Source of the DNA: CALKWS01 sp035302405
GTDB taxonomy: Bacteria > Actinomycetota > Actinomycetes > Actinomycetales > Beutenbergiaceae
Assembly (NCBI GenBank): GCA_035302405.1
Contig: DATGSR010000043.1
Coordinates: forward strand, 1 to 5,520
DNA length: 5,520 bases
Direction of reading: 5' to 3'
The position numbers were made by a program, and so were the translations under genes. Below, piece after piece: positions 1-5,473 of this stretch. Positions within the stretch are counted from its first letter, which is position 1. Each line of letters opens with the position of its first letter. The notes under the pieces are model-generated. The model was given only the letters and a program-made list of their open reading frames with translations. It did no database searches and was not told where the DNA came from.

Positions 1-1
1 C

Positions 2-1618
2 CCGTCCTGGCCGATGATCATTCTGCGCACCCCGAAGGGCTGGACCGGCCCGGACACGGTCGACGGGAAGGTCACCGAGGGCTCCTGGCGCTCCCACCAG
101 GTGCCGCTGGCCAAGGCTCGCGACGAGCAGGATCACCTGGACCAGTTGCGCCGGTGGCTCACCTCCTACCGGCCGGAGGAACTGTTCGACGACGACGGCG
201 CACCCGCCGCCGATATCGCCGCCCTGGCCCCGCACGGCCGGCGGCGGATGAGCGGCAACCCGCATGCCAACGGCGGCTTGCTGACCCGGGATCTGCGCAT
301 GCCGGACTTTCGCGACTTCGGCGTGGATGTGCCCGCCCCGGGTGCCTCGATCGAGGAGCCGACGAAGGTGCTGGGCACTTGGCTGACGGAGGTGATCCGG
401 CGTAATCCGGACAACTTCCGCATCTTCGGCCCCGATGAGACCGCCTCCAACCGGCTGTCCGCGGTCTATGAGGCCACATCCAAGCAGTGGAACGCCGAGT
501 ACCGCGACATCGACGACGACGATGACCTCGCCCCCAGCGGCCGGGTGATGGAGGTGCTCAGCGAGCATCTGTGCCAGGGCTGGCTGGAGGGGTACCTGCT
601 CTCCGGCCGGCACGGGTTGTTCAACTCCTACGAGGCGTTCATCCACATCGTCGATTCGATGTTCAACCAACACGCCAAGTGGCTCAAGGTCAGCAACGAG
701 ATCGGCTGGCGAGCCTCGATCCCGTCGCTGAACTACCTGCTGTCCTCGCACGTGTGGCGCCAGGACCACAACGGTTTCTCCCATCAGGACCCCGGGTTCA
801 TCGACCACGTGGTGAACAAGAAGGCCGAGGTGGTGCGGGTTTACCTGCCGCCGGATGCCAACACCTTGCTCAGCACCTACGACCACTGCCTGCGCACCCG
901 CGACTACGTGAACGTCGTCGTGGCCGGCAAACAACCCGGCCCGCAGTGGCTCACCATGGATGAGGCGATGGCGCACTGCGCCCGCGGGGTCGGGGTGTGG
1001 GACTGGGCCGGCACCGAGGAAGAAGGCGAGGATCCCGACGTGGTGCTCGTGTGCGCCGGGGACATCCCCACCATCGAGGTGCTGGCCGCGGCGGATCTGC
1101 TGCGCCGGCACATCCCGGACCTGCGGGTGCGAGTGGTGAACGTGGTGGACCTGATGCGCCTGCAAGACGACCGGGAACACCCGCACGGGATGTCGGACCG
1201 GGACTTCGACACCGTGTTCACGACGAACACGCCCACGATCTTCGCCTATCACGGCTACCCGTGGCTGATCCACCGGCTCACCTATCGGCGCACCAACCAT
1301 CACAACGTGCACGTGCGCGGATATAAGGAGGAGGGCACCACCACCACGCCGTTCGACATGGTGATGCTCAACGACCTGGACCGCTACCACCTGGTGATGG
1401 ACGTGATCGACCGTGTGCCCCGCCTGGGCAGTCGGTACGCCGCGCTGCGCCAGCAGATGGGCGATGCCCGCCTGGCCGCACGCCAATACACCCGCGACCA
1501 CGGTGTGGACATCCCTGACGTGGCCGATTGGGTGTGGCCGGACGCGGCGGATTCGGGCACCACGTCGGGCTCGGACGCCCAACGGGCAGCCACGGACACC
1601 GGCGCGGACAACGTCTGA
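2..1618 (+). CDS. xfp: Phosphoketolase (Xfp/Xpk family), 5'-truncated by the window edge
   Basis: This cytoplasmic thiamine-diphosphate enzyme cleaves xylulose-5-phosphate (and in many members fructose-6-phosphate) with inorganic phosphate to acetyl-phosphate plus glyceraldehyde-3-phosphate (or erythrose-4-phosphate). The frame is open from position 2 and reads PSWP before the Met at 14, matching the family context W-P-M-I-x-L-R-T-P-K-G-W-T-G-P, so that Met is internal. The family is about 790-830 aa, so roughly 290 N-terminal residues are missing. Numbering from that Met, these match bifidobacterial active-site residues as I recall them: His28 in SHQVPL (His320), Ser145 (Ser440), Glu184 in LSEHLCQGWLEGY (catalytic Glu479), Tyr206 in SYEAF (Tyr501), and His252/Asn253/His257 in DHNGFSHQDPG (His548/Asn549/His553). 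The C-terminal XFP domain (about 320-510) is complete, followed by a Ser/Thr/Asp/Ala-rich tail of about 24 residues. No acetate kinase gene follows, although xfp-ackA pairing is common. The catalytic residues present are intact. Whether it prefers X5P or F6P cannot be read from this portion. Confidence 0.96.
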   Translation, partial: PSWPMIILRTPKGWTGPDTVDGKVTEGSWRSHQVPLAKARDEQDHLDQLRRWLTSYRPEELFDDDGAPAADIAALAPHGRRRMSGNPHANGGLLTRDLRMPDFRDFGVDVPAPGASIEEPTKVLGTWLTEVIRRNPDNFRIFGPDETASNRLSAVYEATSKQWNAEYRDIDDDDDLAPSGRVMEVLSEHLCQGWLEGYLLSGRHGLFNSYEAFIHIVDSMFNQHAKWLKVSNEIGWRASIPSLNYLLSSHVWRQDHNGFSHQDPGFIDHVVNKKAEVVRVYLPPDANTLLSTYDHCLRTRDYVNVVVAGKQPGPQWLTMDEAMAHCARGVGVWDWAGTEEEGEDPDVVLVCAGDIPTIEVLAAADLLRRHIPDLRVRVVNVVDLMRLQDDREHPHGMSDRDFDTVFTTNTPTIFAYHGYPWLIHRLTYRRTNHHNVHVRGYKEEGTTTTPFDMVMLNDLDRYHLVMDVIDRVPRLGSRYAALRQQMGDARLAARQYTRDHGVDIPDVADWVWPDAADSGTTSGSDAQRAATDTGADNV

Positions 1619-1626
1619 GCACTCCG

Positions 1627-1672
1627 CCGGGTGGCACACTCGATCGGGCCCCGGGTGGCACACTCGATCGGG
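1627..1672. repeat. Exact 22-bp direct repeat, two copies at 24-bp pitch
   Basis: Copies occupy 1627-1648 and 1651-1672, separated by CC. Each begins CCGGGTGGCACACTC and ends GATCGGG. The pair lies between the phosphoketolase stop and the lipoprotein gene. The second copy with its right flank also forms an imperfect inverted repeat: TGGC(AC)ACTC at 1656-1665 against GAGTGCCA at 1674-1681, eight pairs with a 2-nt bulge. The 24-bp pitch equals eight codons, so in the lipoprotein frame it would read as a duplicated GGTLDR peptide. That part is probably untranslated. The repeat may be a regulatory site or simply a small tandem duplication. Confidence 0.85.
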
Positions 1673-1742
1673 TGAGTGCCAACACTGCCGGCCACGTCGG
1701 TCATCGCTGCAACAGACGCGCCAGCAGAACGCGCAGCGCCGG

Positions 1743-1814
1743 CCCACGCAGCATCATGTCCCGCGGCGGCAGCGTCATCCCACGCAGCGCCATCCCCCGC
1801 GGCGGCAACGCCAG
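1743..1814 (+). repeat. Imperfect 36-bp tandem duplication across the lipoprotein start
   Basis: Units are 1743-1778 and 1779-1814. Both begin CCCACGCAGC and both carry CCGCGGCGGCA at the same offset. By eye 29 of 36 positions match. The period is twelve codons, and in the lipoprotein frame the units read PRSIMSRGGSVI and PRSAIPRGGNAS. The ATG at 1756 falls inside unit 1, and its counterpart in unit 2 is an ATC codon. The duplication lengthens the basic n-region before the signal-peptide core. Confidence 0.8.
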
Positions 1815-2481
1815 CCGGCATGCGGTCGGGTGGATCGTCGCGCTCCTTGCTCTGGTGTTACTGCCCGGTTGCGTGAAACTCGACGCCGAGGTGAGCATTG
1901 CCGCGGACGACACCTTCTCGGGTGAGGCGGTGGTGGCCGTGCATCAGGACTGGGCGATCGGCAACGGCCAGGATCCGCACGCGTTGCAAGCCATCCTCGT
2001 GGAGGAACTCGCTGCCGCGCCCGAGGCCGGCATCACCAGCGACGCGTACGACGACGAGGAATATGTCGGGGCGACGCTCACCTTCACCGACGTTCCGATC
2101 GAGCGGATCGAGGAGGCCACCAGCGGGGCGTTGACCATCACCTCCGAGGCCGGCGGCTACGAGGTGGCCGGCCGGCTGGAGGATCTGGACACCACCGCCC
2201 CCGGGCCGGCCGAGGGCGGCACAGACGGTGACGAGGTGCCCACTCCGTGGGTGATCGACCTGAGCGTGACCTTTCCCGAGACGGTCACCGACCACGACGG
2301 CACGCTGGTGGGTCGCACCGTCTCCTGGGAACTGGAACCCGGTGAGGACACCTTCTACGCCACCACCGCCGGCTCCGGGTTCGCACTGCCGCTACCGGCG
2401 CCGGTGTTGGTGTTCCTCGTGCTGGTGGCCGGCACGGGTCTCTGGCTGTTCATCAGCCGACGACGGCGCAGGCGGCAGTAA
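1756..2481 (+). CDS. LppM-family lipoprotein with C-terminal membrane anchor
   Basis: Predicted cell-envelope lipoprotein of 241 aa from ATG 1756. Residues 1-22 are basic and repetitive, 23-36 form a hydrophobic core, and LLPGC (35-39) is a lipobox with Cys39 as the lipidated residue. The mature start, VKLDAEVSIAADDTFSGEAVVAV, is typical of the actinobacterial LppM domain (a V-K-x-D-x-x-V opening and an acidic D-D-T-x-S-G turn). The ectodomain runs to about 207, with an Ala/Gly/Pro/Asp-rich insert near 145-163. A hydrophobic helix at about 212-233 is followed by SRRRRRRQ, a cytoplasmic stop-transfer tail. In mycobacteria LppM is reported to bind phosphatidylinositol mannosides and affect phagosome handling; no such role should be assumed here. 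The start is uncertain: no good Shine-Dalgarno precedes ATG 1756. GTG 1672 is the other in-frame choice but gives an implausible 66-residue stretch before the lipobox core. It lies 137 bp behind the phosphoketolase gene on the same strand and may be co-transcribed. Confidence 0.8.
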   Translation: MSRGGSVIPRSAIPRGGNASRHAVGWIVALLALVLLPGCVKLDAEVSIAADDTFSGEAVVAVHQDWAIGNGQDPHALQAILVEELAAAPEAGITSDAYDDEEYVGATLTFTDVPIERIEEATSGALTITSEAGGYEVAGRLEDLDTTAPGPAEGGTDGDEVPTPWVIDLSVTFPETVTDHDGTLVGRTVSWELEPGEDTFYATTAGSGFALPLPAPVLVFLVLVAGTGLWLFISRRRRRRQ

Positions 2482-2495
2482 CGGCGCCGGATCCA

Positions 2496-2526
2496 CTCGT
2501 ATGCGGCGGTTACCGCTCGTATGCGG
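2496..2526. repeat. 11-bp direct repeat CTCGTATGCGG, two copies
   Basis: CTCGTATGCGG occurs at 2496-2506 and 2516-2526, a 20-bp pitch, just after the lipoprotein stop and directly before the terminator-like hairpin. The spacer forms a small imperfect palindrome, GCGGT-T-ACCGC (2506-2516). No function can be assigned; it may be a chance or decayed duplication. Confidence 0.5.
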
Positions 2527-2531
2527 GTGGC

Positions 2532-2567
2532 GGAGGGCCCGGTCCATCGGGGTAAACCGGGCCCTCC
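2532..2567. terminator. Probable bidirectional terminator between convergent genes
   Basis: A perfect 12-bp inverted repeat, GGAGGGCCCGGT (2532-2543) and ACCGGGCCCTCC (2556-2567), encloses a 12-nt loop. It lies 50 bp after the lipoprotein stop and 111 bp past the amidase stop, where a terminator serving both strands is expected. There is no U-tract on either side, which is common in high-GC actinomycetes. A small second hairpin, CGGCG-AA-CGCCG (2569-2580), follows at once. Confidence 0.75.
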
Positions 2568-2631
2568 ACGGCGAACGCCGCCCTGACGGGCCGCGTCGTC
2601 GTTCAATCATCCCGCCACCCGGGGCCGGATC

Positions 2632-2657
2632 CGGGTGTAAGGGTTGGGTTTCACCCG
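2632..2657 (-). terminator. Weak hairpin just beyond the amidase stop
   Basis: CGGGTG (2632-2637) and CACCCG (2652-2657) form a 6-bp stem with a 14-nt loop, about 22 nt past the minus-strand amidase stop. A 9-bp direct repeat GTTTCACCC (2648-2656, 2660-2668) overlaps its right arm. It could help end amidase transcription ahead of the stronger hairpin at 2532-2567, but the stem is short and may be incidental. Confidence 0.3.
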
Positions 2658-2678
2658 CAGTTTCACCCCCGGCCGACC

Positions 2679-4121
2679 TCAGAGCAGATGCGGACGGCGG
2701 TGGCTCCAAGGAGCGGCGCGCTCCAGGTCTGCGGCCAGGGAGATCAACACGTCTTCTCCGCCTGGGGCCACGGACGCCAGGGTGACGCCGAAGGGCAGTT
2801 CAGGTGCATCGTCGTCGGGACGGGCGTGGTGCAGCGGGATGGAGATCGCGGCCTTGCCGATGATGTTCATGCTCGAGGTCCAGGGCGTGAACTCGGTCTG
2901 GGCGCGGAAGTCTGCTGCGGGGTCGTCGTCGTTGCGCATCGCGCCGATCTCGGGCGGGAGTGTGGCCAGCGTCGGGTTCAGGATCACATCGAAGTCCGAC
3001 CAGACGTGCGCGGCCTTCCGGGTAAGCCGCTGACCACCCTGGACCGCTTCGGCATAGGCCACTCCGGACACTTCCCGGCCCGCCTCGCGCAGCCAGCGGG
3101 TGAGGGGCACCAGGGTTTCCTCGGCTTCCGGGGTGAGCGGGAGCATGCTGGCAATGGTCGCCCACATCGGTGGGAACGCTTCCCATTCCTCGGCGGTGAA
3201 CGGCACGGGTGCGGCATCGAGGTGGTGGCCCATGTCCTGCAGCAATTTGACCGCCTTCTCCACCGCGGCCAGCGCCTCGGGGTGGATCACCACGTCGGGG
3301 GCGAGAATCGGGTCGGTGAGCACGCCGATCCGCAACGGTTCGGCCGAGCGGCGGGCCGCTTCGGTGAAACTCATCGCCGGCGGCGGGGCGAAGTAGGTGT
3401 CGCCGGGCCGGGGCCGGGCCAGCACGTCCAGGGCGGCAGCAGTGTCGGCCACAGTGCGGGTCAGCACCCCGTGCGTGGACAACCCCGGTCCGTCCAAACC
3501 GACGGGTCCGGGACTGATCCGCCCGCGTGATGGCTTGAGGCCGACCAGGCCGCAGGCACCGGCGGGGATACGGATCGACCCGCCGCCGTCGCTGCCGTGG
3601 GCGATCGGGGTGATGCCGGCGGCTACGGCCGCACCAGCACCTCCCGAGGATCCGCCGGCGGTGCGGGACAGGTCCCAAGGGTTGCGCGCCGGCGGGGCGA
3701 TGTCCGGTTCGGTGTACGGGGGGAACCCGAACTCGGGGGTGTTGGTCTTGCCGATCATCGTGGTGCCCGCCTCGCGCAGCAGGGTGACGATCCCGTCGTC
3801 CTCCTCGGGCACGAAGTCGCGCAGCGCGGCGCTGCCGGCGGTCATGGGGACCCCGGCCACTTGGGTGAGGTCCTTGATCGGCAGCGGCACGCCGAGCAGC
3901 GGGGGCAACTGGGTCCGGTCGTCTGCCTCAGCCACGGCGCGCTCCACCGCCCGGGCCTGTTCGAGTGCCAACTCCGGGGTGAGAGTGATGAACGCACCGA
4001 TGCGATCGTTGAGTTCGGTCGCGCGGTCCAGGGCCTGCTGCGTGACCTCCACCGCCCCGACCTCCCTGCGGGCGATGGCGGCGGCCAGTTCGACGGCGCT
4101 GAGTTCATCCAAGGCAGACAT
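2679..4121 (-). CDS. Amidase signature (AS) family hydrolase
   Basis: Predicted cytoplasmic amidohydrolase of 480 aa, a normal length for the AS family (Pfam Amidase), which hydrolyses amide bonds through a Ser-cisSer-Lys triad. All three residues are visible: Lys83 in LPIKDL, cis-Ser158 in TAGGSSGGAGAAVAAG, and nucleophile Ser182 in HGSDGGGSIRIPA. The spacings (75 and 24 residues) equal those of fatty acid amide hydrolase as I recall them. Other family marks are GKTNTPEFG (124-132) and GLKPSRGRISPGP (194-206). No signal peptide or extra domain is seen. The N-terminal helix (ALDELSAVELAAAIARREV) fits an authentic start. ATG 4121 follows a purine-rich AGGGTAGAAAG that can act as the ribosome binding site. 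It is not GatA with certainty: no gatB or gatC adjoins it. The substrate is unknown. It is divergent from ectD, sharing the 4122-4373 region. Ectoine ring hydrolases of known pathways (EutD/DoeA) belong to another fold, so an ectoine-related role is not supported. Confidence 0.93.
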   Translation of the reverse strand: MSALDELSAVELAAAIARREVGAVEVTQQALDRATELNDRIGAFITLTPELALEQARAVERAVAEADDRTQLPPLLGVPLPIKDLTQVAGVPMTAGSAALRDFVPEEDDGIVTLLREAGTTMIGKTNTPEFGFPPYTEPDIAPPARNPWDLSRTAGGSSGGAGAAVAAGITPIAHGSDGGGSIRIPAGACGLVGLKPSRGRISPGPVGLDGPGLSTHGVLTRTVADTAAALDVLARPRPGDTYFAPPPAMSFTEAARRSAEPLRIGVLTDPILAPDVVIHPEALAAVEKAVKLLQDMGHHLDAAPVPFTAEEWEAFPPMWATIASMLPLTPEAEETLVPLTRWLREAGREVSGVAYAEAVQGGQRLTRKAAHVWSDFDVILNPTLATLPPEIGAMRNDDDPAADFRAQTEFTPWTSSMNIIGKAAISIPLHHARPDDDAPELPFGVTLASVAPGGEDVLISLAADLERAAPWSHRRPHLL

Positions 4122-4157
4122 CTTTCTACCCTATCCACCATGGAATGCACTGCGACC

Positions 4158-4240
4158 GGTCAAGGATCAACAGCGCGTACCTGAATTGACGGCGACTTTT
4201 CGTTGACTAGTCAAAGGAACGGCCCCCTTTGTCTAGTTCT
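4158..4240. promoter_or_regulatory. Divergent control region with TTGACTAGTCAA palindrome and half-sites
   Basis: A perfect 12-bp palindrome TTGACTAGTCAA sits at 4203-4214. The same half-site recurs as GTCAA at 4159-4163 (minus-strand TTGAC) and TTGAC at 4186-4190, exactly 17 bp before the palindrome's own TTGAC. A degenerate copy, TTGTCTAGTTCT, lies at 4229-4240 (9 of 12 bases shared), 26 bp downstream. The cluster sits between amidase and ectD, where both promoters must lie. Palindromes of this size and AT-rich core are typical operators for dimeric MarR-type winged-helix regulators; that assignment is inference. I could not place a convincing -35/-10 pair for either gene. Confidence 0.55.
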
Positions 4241-4270
4241 GGGGTAAGCGGTCGGCTTCTATGTGGCGTA

Positions 4271-4320
4271 CGGTCGACCACGGACCTCCCCGGGTACGGC
4301 TGGTCCGGTACGCCCGACCG
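4271..4320 (+). other. Nested inverted repeats in the presumed ectD leader
   Basis: Two perfect 6-bp stems nest: CGGTCG (4271-4276) with CGACCG (4315-4320), and inside it CGGACC (4281-4286) with GGTCCG (4302-4307). The motif GTACG recurs at 4268, 4294 and 4308. The structure would end 40 nt before the ectD ribosome binding site, if transcription starts upstream of it. It could be a leader RNA fold or a protein site. In such GC-rich DNA a chance origin is possible, and I recognise no known riboswitch. Confidence 0.35.
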
Positions 4321-4360
4321 GTCTCCCCGTGGGCGGGTCCTGGAATTCCATACCCGACGA

Positions 4361-4368
4361 GAGGAGAG
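4361..4368 (+). promoter_or_regulatory. Ribosome binding site that fixes the ectD start
   Basis: GAGGAGAG lies 5 nt ahead of GTG 4374. It is the strongest Shine-Dalgarno in the window and decides for GTG 4374 over the in-frame ATG at 4263, whose extra 37 residues (Gly/Pro/Arg-rich) match nothing in EctD. Confidence 0.85.
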
Positions 4369-4373
4369 ACCCA

Positions 4374-5273
4374 GTGTCAGCCGTGGCTGAAAGCGCCCGT
4401 GACCTGTACCCCACCCGCCTGAGCGAAGCCGGTGAGCCCATCCGCCGCCAGCACCCCACCGTGTGGGGAACGGCCGAATCCGGGCCGTTCGACGACGAGG
4501 CACTGAAAGCCCATGAAGACCGTGGGTTCACCATCCTGACCGATTTCATCACCTCCGAGGAGGTGGCCGGGTACCGCACCGAACTGGACCGCCTGGTGCA
4601 CGAACACGCCGGCACCGACGACGAACGCGTCATCACCGAGAAGGCCTCCGGCGAGGTGCGGTCGATCTTCGACGTCACCAGCCTGAGCCCGAGGATCGAC
4701 GCACTGGCTCGCGATCCGCGCCTGTTGGACCGCGCCCGGCAGTTACTGGGCTCGGAGGTGTACCTGCACCAGACCCGGGTCAACTACATGCCCGGTTTCA
4801 AGGGCAACGGGTTCTACTGGCACTCCGATTTCGAAACCTGGCACGCCGAGGACGGCATGCCCGAGCCCAGGGCCGTCAGTTGCTCCATCGCACTGACGCC
4901 GAACTACCCCTATAACGGGGGCCTGATGGTGATGCCCGGCTCGCACAAGGAGTTCATCCCCAGCATCGGCGCCACCCCGGAGAACAACTACGCCTCCTCC
5001 CTGAAGGAGCAGAAGGTCGGAGTGCCCAGCACCGACGCCATTACCGACATGGCCCACCGCTACGGCATCGACCAGTTCACCGGGCCGGCCGGATCGGCCC
5101 TGTGGTTCGACTCCAACATCATGCACGGGTCCGGGAACAACATCACCCCGTTCCCGCGGTCGAACATCTTCCTGGTGTTCAACAGCGTGGAGAACGCCCT
5201 GACCGATCCCTTCGGTGCCGACCAACCCCGGCCCGAGCACATCGCGAACCGGTCCTTCGTCCCCTTGGGCTGA
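4374..5273 (+). CDS. ectD: Ectoine 5-hydroxylase (EctD/ThpD), non-heme Fe(II)/2-oxoglutarate dioxygenase
   Basis: Cytoplasmic enzyme of 299 aa that converts ectoine, 2-oxoglutarate and O2 to 5-hydroxyectoine, succinate and CO2, giving a protectant used against osmotic, heat and desiccation stress. Length fits EctD (about 295-310 aa). The EctD signature F-Y-W-H-S-D-F-E-T-W-H-x-E-D-G-M-P spans 147-163. The iron facial triad is His150, Asp152 and His251 (NIMHGSGNN). Arg262, eleven residues after His251 as in characterised EctD proteins, is the likely 2-oxoglutarate carboxylate ligand. The early segment YPTRLSEAGEPIRRQHPTVWG and the tail (FNSVEN... near 269-274) are also EctD-like, which separates it from generic phytanoyl-CoA dioxygenase relatives. 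The GTG start is set by the GAGGAGAG site at 4361. It is usually found as the last gene of ectABCD, but here ectC is not upstream: the neighbour is a divergent amidase, with 252 bp between. Hence it has its own promoter. Whether ectABC lies elsewhere in the genome cannot be seen. Confidence 0.96.
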   Translation: MSAVAESARDLYPTRLSEAGEPIRRQHPTVWGTAESGPFDDEALKAHEDRGFTILTDFITSEEVAGYRTELDRLVHEHAGTDDERVITEKASGEVRSIFDVTSLSPRIDALARDPRLLDRARQLLGSEVYLHQTRVNYMPGFKGNGFYWHSDFETWHAEDGMPEPRAVSCSIALTPNYPYNGGLMVMPGSHKEFIPSIGATPENNYASSLKEQKVGVPSTDAITDMAHRYGIDQFTGPAGSALWFDSNIMHGSGNNITPFPRSNIFLVFNSVENALTDPFGADQPRPEHIANRSFVPLG

Positions 5274-5296
5274 GACCGCCGTCGCTGATGGGCGCC

Positions 5297-5326
5297 GTGC
5301 GCGCCGTCCTGACCGGCCGGGCGCAC
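5297..5326 (+). terminator. First hairpin downstream of ectD
   Basis: GTGCGC (5297-5302) pairs with GCGCAC (5321-5326). Inside, CCG (5304-5306) pairs with CGG (5318-5320) and CC (5308-5309) with GG (5315-5316), leaving a TGACC loop, one bulge and one mismatch. It starts 24 nt after the ectD stop, a suitable place for an intrinsic terminator, but has no U-tract. Confidence 0.5.
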
Positions 5327-5370
5327 CTCAACCGGCCACACCGCCGGGCGCCCTTCCGCAAGGTGAGCGG

Positions 5371-5416
5371 CGCCGTCGGCCCTGATGTCCGGCAACGGCC
5401 GGGAGGGCCGACGGCG
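5371..5416 (+). terminator. Second, strong hairpin downstream of ectD
   Basis: Perfect 13-bp arms CGCCGTCGGCCCT (5371-5383) and AGGGCCGACGGCG (5404-5416) enclose 20 nt. The loop holds a further CCGG/CCGG pairing (5389-5392 with 5399-5402). No U-tract follows. Its position 97 nt past ectD suits a terminator, and its symmetry means it would work on either strand. Confidence 0.6.
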
Positions 5417-5430
5417 TCACGCACCGGCCG

Positions 5431-5473
5431 CCGGGCCGTGCCCCTGGCATGGACACCAGCAGGCACGGCCCGG
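5431..5473 (+). terminator. Third, strong hairpin downstream of ectD
   Basis: Perfect 12-bp arms CCGGGCCGTGCC (5431-5442) and GGCACGGCCCGG (5462-5473) continue across a small internal loop into CTGG/CCAG (5444-5447 with 5456-5459), closing on an 8-nt loop. It begins 14 nt after the second hairpin. It may end transcription of a gene arriving from the right, insulate ectD, or be a dispersed palindromic element. No gene is convincing in 5274-5520. Confidence 0.55.

Noticed and set aside
1656..1681. A true CIRCE (HrcA) operator
   Set aside because: The left arm has a two-base insertion and the spacer is 8 rather than 9 nt. No chaperone gene is nearby, so it is kept only as a resemblance.
1528..1755. 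Upstream extension of the lipoprotein gene to ATG 1528
   Set aside because: It would overlap the phosphoketolase coding region by 91 bp, lacks a ribosome binding site and would put 76 extra residues before the basic n-region of a signal peptide.
2688..3530. Long plus-strand open frame inside the amidase gene
   Set aside because: It is antisense to a gene with a full catalytic triad and has a low-complexity Gly/Arg/His-rich translation with no recognisable motif. Such frames are expected in high-GC coding DNA.
4241..4247. GGGGTAA as the -10 of a SigB-like stress promoter for ectD
   Set aside because: No GTTT-like -35 lies at the needed 13-16 nt spacing; the nearest T-rich stretch is about 11 nt away.
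4263..4373. In-frame ATG 4263 as the ectD start
   Set aside because: The 37 extra residues are not EctD-like and would run through the leader inverted repeats. GTG 4374 has a strong Shine-Dalgarno 5 nt upstream and yields the usual EctD length.
4743..5240. Minus-strand open frame within ectD
   Set aside because: It is a shadow of ectD, rich in Val, Gly and His from reversed codons, with no recognisable domain.
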